From: Thermoplasmata archaeon
Lineage (GTDB): Archaea; Thermoplasmatota; E2; UBA202; JdFR-43
Assembly (NCBI GenBank): GCA_021163175.1
Contig: JAGGXG010000091.1
Location: 1 to 5,410, forward strand
Reading direction: 5' to 3'
Length of the DNA: 5,410 bases
Positions within the stretch are counted from its first letter, which is position 1. Every line of letters begins with the position of its first letter. The position numbers and the translations under genes are program-made. Shown here one piece after another: positions 1-5,410 of this stretch. The notes beneath the pieces are model-generated. The model had not been told where the DNA came from. It made no database searches and saw nothing but the letters and a program-made list of their open reading frames with translations.

Positions 1-120
1 ATCTGTTTCTAATGGAACATTTTACATTTCAATAGCAAAATTTTTCATGTCACGATTCTACAGGAATATCTCGCACGTCATCACCTTTTCGCAACAACTG
101 AATCTAATAAAATTTTGAAT
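1..120. other. Upstream intergenic stretch, no supported gene
   Basis: I see no convincing gene here. On the + strand, one frame is open from base 2 to a TGA at 116-118 (38 codons). It could be the tail of a gene that begins outside the window, but its composition is uninformative and the other two + frames close at 10-12 and 33-35. On the minus strand no start codon opens a frame running off the left edge, so a divergent gene starting inside the window is not supported. The stretch is AT-rich with several short A and T runs. An isolated AGGTGAT occurs on the minus strand (86 to 80) but leads only into tiny reading frames. Confidence 0.5.
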
Positions 121-157
121 AGGAAAAATTTTATTTCCATCCTTCTTTTTTAAAATG
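121..157 (+). promoter_or_regulatory. Probable archaeal BRE/TATA promoter, leaderless start
   Basis: A purine-rich run at 121-128 is followed by a TATA-like TTTTATTT at 129-136, resembling the archaeal BRE-TATA order (RGAAA then TTTATA-like). The centre of the TATA-like part lies about 25 bp before the GTG at 157, which is the usual archaeal TATA-to-transcription-start distance, so the transcript would begin at or very near the start codon. The bases between (137-156) are pyrimidine-rich, with six T at 146-151, and hold no Shine-Dalgarno sequence, which fits leaderless translation. This is inferred from pattern only; AT-rich DNA gives such matches easily. Confidence 0.45.
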
Positions 158-2811
158 TGAAAAAACTCATGGTAATGCTTGTCATATTCATAATGCTTTT
201 TCAAATTGAAAGGGTTGAATCCGAAGAAAACATAATTGCTATTGAGCTGCCATACAATGAAAAAAATCAGCCTGTTGACATGGAAATACATTTCAGCAAA
301 CCCTGTTATGCGAGAGATGAGCAACACAATTCCATCAAAGTTTACTACAATGGGAGGGAAATAGAAAGCCAAATTTATAATTTGCAACATATCGATAAAG
401 AGCATATTTCATCATGCAACATCGTTTTTCTTTCTCAGGGAAAAGGAAAATATGTTATAAAATATGGAGATAGTGAAACAAGTCATGGATACATTGACCA
501 TGTTAGCGTTGTTGATAAAAGTTACTCCTATCAGATTGTTGGTTACGCTATTTCTCTAAACTACTATGCAATAATGCAGGATGGAAAATGTGTATTTTCA
601 GTAGGGCAGCGAGGCAATGTATTTGGCATTCAGATGGGACAGAAGGTTGTGAAAATGAAGGAAAATGCAAAAAGCTTTACGATAACTTCTTGGGATTACA
701 TTTCCTCCTTTGCCTTTTTTTACAACAATGGGAAGGAAATAGGAACAGATGAAACGCTACTCGAAAAAAGCATCCTTGTAGATGGAAATTTAATGGCTAT
801 GGTGAAAATAAAAAGCATGTCTTCCAACAAAAAAGTGGTGACGACTGCTTATTACACATATTATTACAATCCTTCTTCAGATAAAAGAATGTTTGTGAAA
901 TTCAACCATGAGATAAAGGAAAAATGTGATGTAGAAGGAGAGCAAAACGGAATTTTTGCATATCTCATGTGCCTGAAATCCAGGAGTAAAAGTATAAGAG
1001 AGCTGAACATGGGAGAAATACTTCCATATATCCATGTTTATGGAAGGAATGGCATCGAAGAATATAAAATGGAAACAAATCCCCAGAGCAGAGAATACAA
1101 ATGGTTGCTTTCATCAAAAGATAATGTTATACTCGGCCCAACACCATGGTTTTGTATGGACGACGACAAAGCCTATGGTTTAATCATGGATAAAAATGCG
1201 AGCGGGCTTCAAATCAAAGCCTTGGTGAAGAAAAAATTTGATGTGCCAGGCCTGAGCATAGCGGGCGGCGGCGTGAGCGTTGGGCTGGCTGGCGAGAACA
1301 ACGCTCTGCAACCATCCTGCTACACCCATTTCTGCGAGCTTTATTTTTGCGATGGGCTTGAAAATTTTAAGAAAGAGGCAACAAATTTCTTCAATTTTTT
1401 TGATTACAGAAAAGAGAGGGAAGAAAACAGGGAAAGCCATAGGCTTGATGTTGTTATTCATTCCATTCTTCCTTTCAGGATGCATGTGGAAGTGTGGAAC
1501 AACAAAAGCATGGTTAGCGATGCAATGGCGAGATTTAGAAGAGCAAGCTTTGAGCTGCCGGAAGGAAAATATATTGTTAAAGTTTTTGCAAGGAATAAAT
1601 TTATAGGAGAAAGATTCGTTGATTTAAATAAAGATGAAAAATTGCACATTTTTTGCTCATTTGAAGGAAAGCTTGTCATCAATACAAATGATGGCATAGA
1701 GGCAAAGCTTTTGGATGAAAATGGAGTGGTGGCTTATAACATCTCAAAAAATGGATATGCTGTTCTTAAAGCTCCATTGTTTTATAAGTACAGGCTATCT
1801 CTGGCTTATAAAAACTTTGTTTTATATGAAAATGAAATATTTCTGCCTCATAGAAGCATTACAATAAATTTTGCATTCCATGACTTTTATGTCAGCGTTT
1901 TCGATGCTTTTGGCTTCCCTTTTGAAGAAAATGCAAGTGTTTCCATTTCAGAGGGCAAGGATTATTTATATGGAGTAAAAAAAGGAAAAATTTATGTTTT
2001 TGAGAGCATTCCAGAAGGAAATTATACTTTGCATGTGAATTACAAAAATTTTGAGCTTGCTAAAAAAATATATGTGCCTTCTGAGCCATTTAAAGTAGAG
2101 ATACCTGTTTTGTATTCTGTTAAAGTCAATGTTTATGATAATAGGGGAATGAAAATAAAGGCAAAGATAAGATTTGAAAGAAATGGCAGAGAATTTACAA
2201 CAGATAAAGTTCCTCCCGGAAAATACAAAATAAATGTTTATTATGGAAAGAAAGCAAGCATTGAAAAATATATAGCAACGAATGAAAAAATTAACGTGGC
2301 TGTAAACAAAACTTCATGGATTTTATATGCTTTTATAATTGCTATTTTGTCTGCTTTAATATTTTCAATTTATCGTAAAAAATACATTGCATCTCTCGCC
2401 ATTTTATTTTCATTTTCTTTCATCCCGAGATGGTGGCATGCTGGAAATGCAAATCTTTATATTTTCCCCCCTTCGATGATAGAATTGCATCAGAACTATG
2501 GAAAGATAATTTCATTGCCTTCTTTGCTTAGCTATGCCCTTTTCCTTGTTATGATTCTTTTCATACTTTCTATTCTCCTTGCAGTATTCAAAAAATATAA
2601 ATATGCGATTTTGCCGCTCCTTTCTTCAATCATTCTTTTCATATATTCCATACACGAATTTGCTAAATTTACGACGGGAAGCATATATGGACAGGGAATG
2701 CTTAATGAAAGCCTTCAATCATGGGGAATGGGAATAGGATTTTATATTGCCATCATATATGCAATTCTGGTTACGGGGTTGATGATAAATGAAATTAGAA
2801 GAAGCCGTTAG
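157..2811 (+). CDS. Secreted-type membrane-anchored surface protein with repeats and five C-terminal TM segments, function unknown
   Basis: I do not recognise a named family. The GTG at 157 is preferred over the ATG at 169 because it supplies Lys2-Lys3 before a hydrophobic core (about 4-16), giving a normal signal peptide; V20-E21-S22 is a plausible cleavage site. Residues about 25-425 look like large beta-rich extracellular domains. The first part resembles generic sandwich domains of surface or polysaccharide-acting proteins, but I see no catalytic signature. Residues 429-718 hold about four beta-repeats. The C-terminus has likely membrane segments at 721-739, 743-757, 787-811, 816-832 and 859-877. 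Basic clusters at 740-742, 812-815 and 881-884 all fall on the cytoplasmic side, matching the positive-inside rule with the large domain outside. Cys388, Cys393 and Cys398 form C-x4-C-x4-C. The last 23 nt overlap the nuclease gene. Roles in envelope structure, sugar binding or sensing are possible but unproven. Confidence 0.88.
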   Translation: MKKLMVMLVIFIMLFQIERVESEENIIAIELPYNEKNQPVDMEIHFSKPCYARDEQHNSIKVYYNGREIESQIYNLQHIDKEHISSCNIVFLSQGKGKYVIKYGDSETSHGYIDHVSVVDKSYSYQIVGYAISLNYYAIMQDGKCVFSVGQRGNVFGIQMGQKVVKMKENAKSFTITSWDYISSFAFFYNNGKEIGTDETLLEKSILVDGNLMAMVKIKSMSSNKKVVTTAYYTYYYNPSSDKRMFVKFNHEIKEKCDVEGEQNGIFAYLMCLKSRSKSIRELNMGEILPYIHVYGRNGIEEYKMETNPQSREYKWLLSSKDNVILGPTPWFCMDDDKAYGLIMDKNASGLQIKALVKKKFDVPGLSIAGGGVSVGLAGENNALQPSCYTHFCELYFCDGLENFKKEATNFFNFFDYRKEREENRESHRLDVVIHSILPFRMHVEVWNNKSMVSDAMARFRRASFELPEGKYIVKVFARNKFIGERFVDLNKDEKLHIFCSFEGKLVINTNDGIEAKLLDENGVVAYNISKNGYAVLKAPLFYKYRLSLAYKNFVLYENEIFLPHRSITINFAFHDFYVSVFDAFGFPFEENASVSISEGKDYLYGVKKGKIYVFESIPEGNYTLHVNYKNFELAKKIYVPSEPFKVEIPVLYSVKVNVYDNRGMKIKAKIRFERNGREFTTDKVPPGKYKINVYYGKKASIEKYIATNEKINVAVNKTSWILYAFIIAILSALIFSIYRKKYIASLAILFSFSFIPRWWHAGNANLYIFPPSMIELHQNYGKIISLPSLLSYALFLVMILFILSILLAVFKKYKYAILPLLSSIILFIYSIHEFAKFTTGSIYGQGMLNESLQSWGMGIGFYIAIIYAILVTGLMINEIRRSR
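1441..2310 (+). other. Four tandem ~70-residue beta-sandwich-like repeats (protein level)
   Basis: Within the surface protein, residues 429-718 divide into about four units: 429-491, 495-566, 569-643 and 646-718. Units 1, 3 and 4 share a V-x-V-x-V start and a late turn motif, P468-E-G-K-Y, P619-E-G-N-Y and P686-P-G-K-Y, each followed by alternating hydrophobic residues. Unit 2 keeps the spacing (P540) but has lost the glycine turn. The P-x-G-x-Y turn before a final strand is typical of PEGA, Cna-B and carboxypeptidase-regulatory-like immunoglobulin-type domains found as stalks on archaeal and bacterial surface proteins. Unit assignment is by eye, and DNA identity between units is low, so these are old duplications. 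Confidence 0.6.
2775..2783 (+). promoter_or_regulatory. Ribosome binding site of the DHH nuclease gene
   Basis: GGGGTTGAT matches GGAGGTGAT, the complement of the archaeal 16S rRNA 3' end, at 7 of 9 positions and ends 5 nt before the ATG at 2789. It lies inside the codons for the last membrane segment of the upstream gene. It fixes the ATG at 2789 as the start and suggests that this gene, unlike the first, is translated from within a longer mRNA. Confidence 0.65.
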
Positions 2812-4072
2812 ATATGCCGTTGATTTGCTATTAAGCCTGCCAAAAAAGAGTATGATCAGAGTTATAGGGCATGTCGATGCCGATGGAATTTCTTCGGCTG
2901 CCATAATTGCGATTGCTCTTGAAAGAGCTGGTTATCGTTACCATATTTCTATAAAGGCGACAAAGCCGGATTTGATAAAGGAAATCGAGGAAGAGGAAAA
3001 TGAACTCATAATATTTGCAGATATTGGAAGTGGTTACCTGAAGGACATGAAGAGATTGAAGAGCAATATCATTATTCTTGATCACCATCTTTCCTATGAT
3101 GAGCCCCCAAAAAATGTTATGTATATTAATGCACGCCTTTATGGAATAGATGGGAGCAAAGAAGCATGTGGTGCTACGGTATCATATTTCTTTGCAAAAG
3201 CAATAGATGAAAACAATGTTGATTTATCCCAGCTTGCAATGGTTGGAGCGATAGGAGATAAACAGAATATTGCCGGATACAACAAAAAAGTTATGGAGGA
3301 GGGAATAGCTAATGGCTTCATAGAGACGAGAGATGAATATATATTTCAGGGAATGACTTTGAAAGATGCTCTGGAAAATTCTCTCGAACCATATTTCACT
3401 GGCTTCACAAATGCAAATGGATTCATTGAAAGCATTGGGTTGCAACCACAAAAAAGATTTGAAGAGCTTGACGACGAGCAGCGACAACGCCTTCTCTCCG
3501 CTCTAACATTAAAGCTCCTCGAACAGGGATGTGATGAAATTGAATGGAGGAAAAGAATGATATACGGCTCCTATTATGGCAATCTTCACGATATGGTCTC
3601 AAAACTAAATGCTTCAGCCCGCTTAAATGAGCAGGGGATAGGAATAGCTGCATGCTTTGGAGATAAAATGGCGAGAGAAAGAATTTTTATACTCCAGGAG
3701 AAATACAGGGATGAGATAAGAAAGGAAATGCGTGCAATGGAGAAAAAAGAGCCCTATGAAATGAAAAAATTCATTTACTTTTATACGGATAAAAGAAGCC
3801 TTGGTGGCGTTCTTGCAGGCCTATCTTTAAAATATCTTCCAAATTTCCAGAGAGGGAAGCCCGTCCTTGCCCTTTCATATAATGATGATATCGACATTTC
3901 TGCCAGAGCAAGTGAAAAGATGGTGGAGGATGGCATAAATCTTGGGGAGGCGATGAAAAAAGCAGCTTCGCTGGTGGGAGGCGAGGGCGGCGGGCACCCG
4001 ATTGCTGCCGGGGCGACGATTCCAAAAAATAAGGAGAAGGAGTTTTTGAATTTGCTCGATGAATTATTATGA
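2789..4072 (+). CDS. Archaeal RecJ/GAN-like DHH-DHHA1 single-strand nuclease
   Basis: This is a complete 427-residue DHH superfamily phosphoesterase. The N-terminal DHH domain (about 20-165) carries H28-V-D30-A-D32-G (motif I), D78 in F-A-D-I-G (motif II), D98-H99-H100 (motif III) and D157 in G-A-I-G-D (motif IV), the residues that bind the two catalytic metal ions, so an active enzyme is predicted. A mostly helical middle part (about 165-310) is longer than in the small NrnA-type oligonucleotidases. The C-terminal DHHA1 domain (about 320-427) has S-A-R373-A-S and the glycine-rich G397-G-E-G-G-G-H403-P substrate-binding motif. Length and order match the archaeal RecJ/GAN group, where characterised members degrade single strands and GAN binds the GINS replication complex. 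Which subgroup this is cannot be settled by eye. There is no DnaJ-type zinc finger or N-terminal extension, unlike the larger archaeal RecJ-like proteins. It is probably cytoplasmic and overlaps both neighbours, coupling it to the topoisomerase. Confidence 0.92.
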   Translation: MKLEEAVRYAVDLLLSLPKKSMIRVIGHVDADGISSAAIIAIALERAGYRYHISIKATKPDLIKEIEEEENELIIFADIGSGYLKDMKRLKSNIIILDHHLSYDEPPKNVMYINARLYGIDGSKEACGATVSYFFAKAIDENNVDLSQLAMVGAIGDKQNIAGYNKKVMEEGIANGFIETRDEYIFQGMTLKDALENSLEPYFTGFTNANGFIESIGLQPQKRFEELDDEQRQRLLSALTLKLLEQGCDEIEWRKRMIYGSYYGNLHDMVSKLNASARLNEQGIGIAACFGDKMARERIFILQEKYRDEIRKEMRAMEKKEPYEMKKFIYFYTDKRSLGGVLAGLSLKYLPNFQRGKPVLALSYNDDIDISARASEKMVEDGINLGEAMKKAASLVGGEGGGHPIAAGATIPKNKEKEFLNLLDELL

Positions 4073-5410
4073 AAACACTCGTTATATGTGAGAAGGGCAT
4101 AGCTGCCCGAAGGATTGCGCAAATACTTTCCAATGGGAAATACAAACAGGGTAAAGTTGCAGGCGTTCCATATTATTACTTCGATGATTATATTGTTATA
4201 GGATTGAAAGGGCATATAATGAAGCTCGATTATCCAAAGGAATTTTCAAAATGGAAGAACATTTCTCCAAAAAGTCTGATTGATGTTGAGCCAGTAAAAA
4301 AAGTTACTGCATATTCAATAAAAAAGGCTCTGAAAGAGCTTTCGAAAGATGTGCAGCGCGTTATCATAGCTACAGATTATGACAGAGAGGGCGAGTTAAT
4401 TGGCGTCGAGGCATTGAGCATGTTGCCAAAAGGCATAGAGGTTAAAAGGGCAAGATTCAGTGCAATAACACCTTATGAAATTAAAAGGGCTTTCGAAAAT
4501 CTTGGAAGCGTTGACTACAATCTTTCAAAATCTGCAGAAGCCCGCCAGTATGTTGATTTAATATGGGGTGCAAGTTTGACCCGCTTTATAAGCATTTCAT
4601 CAAATCAGCTTGGGAAGGATTTTTTGTCTGTTGGGCGTGTTCAGACGCCGACGCTTGCTTTGATTGTTGAAAGAGAAAAGGAAATAGAAAAATTCGTTCC
4701 AAAGCCATACTGGATAATAAGAATAAAGATGGAAAAAGATGGAACGGTGTTTGAAGCAACTTCAGATAAAATTGAAGACGAAAGAAAAGCAAAAGAAGCA
4801 TATGAAAAAGTTAAGAAAAAAGGATATGCGATAGTTGAAAAATTTAAGAAGGAAATGAAAGAAAGTGTGCCGCCGCCGCCATACGACACAACTTCATTTT
4901 TGAAAGACGCTTCCTATCTTGGCTATTCTCCAGCTAATGCAATGAAAATTGCTGAAGAGCTTTACATGAATGGATACATTTCATATCCAAGGACAGACAA
5001 TACTGTTTATCCAGCTTTGCCATTTGATTCCATTCTGAAGAAGCTTTCAAAAGTTTTTCCTCATGATGTAAAAAAATTGCTTGAAATGCGCAGAGAGGAG
5101 CCGACGAGAGGAAAAAAATACAGCCATGACCATCCTCCAATTCATCCTGTAGATGCCTATACTGGAAAGGAGCACATGAAGATTTATGAGCTCATAGCAA
5201 GGCGATTCATGGCTACGCTTGCAAAAAATGCATTGATGGAGGAGAAAAAATTTGAAGTCGAGGCTGAGATAAAATTCAAAGGGGAAGGAAAAAAAGTTAT
5301 AGAGAGAAACTGGCTCGAGTTATATCCCTACATAAAAATAGAAGAAAAAGAAATTCCAGATTTAAAAGAAGGAGAAAAGCTGAGAATATTGGAAGCAAAG
5401 ATGGAAAGGA
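4069..5410 (+). CDS. topA: DNA topoisomerase I, type IA, archaeal (3' end missing at window edge)
   Basis: The first 447 codons of a type IA topoisomerase, which relaxes negative supercoils by cutting one strand through a 5'-phosphotyrosine and passing the other strand. The TOPRIM domain (about 1-140) has E8 in V-I-C-E-K and the acidic triad D103-Y-D105-R-E107, which binds magnesium. S187-V-G-R-V-Q192-T-P-T and the preceding A-E-A-R and D-L-I-W-G-A-S stretch are hallmark core motifs. The catalytic tyrosine is Y306 in I-S-Y-P-R-T-D. A later D-H-P-P-I-H-P motif is also typical of archaeal TopA. No helicase domain precedes TOPRIM, so this is not a reverse gyrase. The ATG at 4069 overlaps the TGA of the nuclease gene as ATGA and has no close Shine-Dalgarno sequence, pointing to translation by coupling. 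The reading frame is open at the right edge. Archaeal TopA proteins are usually well over 600 residues, so the rest of the core and any C-terminal zinc ribbons lie outside. Confidence 0.95.
   Translation, partial: MKTLVICEKGIAARRIAQILSNGKYKQGKVAGVPYYYFDDYIVIGLKGHIMKLDYPKEFSKWKNISPKSLIDVEPVKKVTAYSIKKALKELSKDVQRVIIATDYDREGELIGVEALSMLPKGIEVKRARFSAITPYEIKRAFENLGSVDYNLSKSAEARQYVDLIWGASLTRFISISSNQLGKDFLSVGRVQTPTLALIVEREKEIEKFVPKPYWIIRIKMEKDGTVFEATSDKIEDERKAKEAYEKVKKKGYAIVEKFKKEMKESVPPPPYDTTSFLKDASYLGYSPANAMKIAEELYMNGYISYPRTDNTVYPALPFDSILKKLSKVFPHDVKKLLEMRREEPTRGKKYSHDHPPIHPVDAYTGKEHMKIYELIARRFMATLAKNALMEEKKFEVEAEIKFKGEGKKVIERNWLELYPYIKIEEKEIPDLKEGEKLRILEAKMER

Noticed and set aside
29..84. Possible C/D box guide RNA on the minus strand: GTGATGA at 84-78 and TTGA at 32-29, about 56 nt.
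   Set aside because: Only the C box is canonical. The D-like box is TTGA and not CTGA, no clear D' or C' box is present, and there is no terminal stem.
50..86. Strong Shine-Dalgarno-like AGGTGAT on the minus strand followed by GTG.
   Set aside because: The GTG frame stops after eight codons, and neighbouring frames are as short. It is probably chance.
2..118. Open + frame of 38 codons from the left edge, possible 3' end of an upstream gene.
   Set aside because: It is too short and compositionally plain to support, and no family motif is visible.
58..405. Minus-strand 115-codon frame overlapping the start of the surface protein gene.
   Set aside because: It mirrors the signal-peptide and early coding region of a well-supported gene. 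It has no ribosome binding site and no recognisable motif.
1280..1606. + strand 108-codon frame inside the surface protein gene, with a lipobox-like L-S-G-C stretch.
   Set aside because: It lies wholly inside a long gene whose own frame is supported by repeats and topology. The lipobox is mid-frame and not N-terminal.
4031..4042. Purine-rich AGGAGAAGGAG as a ribosome binding site for topA.
   Set aside because: It ends 26-27 nt before the ATG at 4069, too far for a normal site. The ATGA overlap is a better explanation.
3781..4215. Minus-strand 144-codon frame spanning the nuclease and topA junction, and a similar one at 3771-4145.
   Set aside because: Both are opposite DHHA1 and TOPRIM coding sequence. 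Their low-complexity Ser/Pro-rich translations are the expected antisense of glycine-rich motifs.
4586..5140. Several minus-strand frames of 68-82 codons opposite topA.
   Set aside because: They are antisense to conserved topoisomerase motifs and show no start signals or domains of their own.

Overview
The window looks like a piece of an AT-rich archaeal chromosome, most likely euryarchaeal. Three things support this. The partial topoisomerase is of the archaeal TopA type. The middle gene is an archaeal RecJ/GAN-like DHH-DHHA1 nuclease. Codon choice leans heavily on ATA (Ile) and AGA/AGG (Arg). The expression signals also fit archaea: a purine-rich BRE plus TATA-like element sits about 25 bp before the first start codon with no Shine-Dalgarno sequence, while the internal gene has a good anti-16S match. 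A Thermoplasmata-like lineage is a guess, based on the leaderless-looking promoter and base composition; nothing in the window proves it.

Layout: positions 1-156 are non-coding or at most hold the tail of an unseen upstream gene, and they end in a likely promoter. Positions 157-2811 encode an 884-residue protein I cannot assign to a named family. It has a signal peptide, a large extracellular part that ends in about four beta-sandwich-like repeats (each about 70 residues, three with a P-[EP]-G-[KN]-Y motif), and a C-terminal bundle of about five membrane segments. Positions 2789-4072 encode a complete DHH-DHHA1 phosphoesterase with all catalytic motifs. Positions 4069 to the right edge hold the first 447 codons of a type IA DNA topoisomerase, including the TOPRIM residues and the active-site tyrosine. 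That gene is open at the edge.

All three genes are on the + strand and overlap (23 nt, then ATGA), with no internal promoter or terminator visible, so they are probably one translationally coupled transcript. The second and third products make sense together: a predicted single-strand exonuclease and a single-strand-passing topoisomerase, both acting at replication forks or in recombination and repair. The first product is a cell-surface protein whose link to DNA metabolism is unexplained, and it is the most interesting unknown here. I see no RNA gene, mobile element, CRISPR array or defence system.
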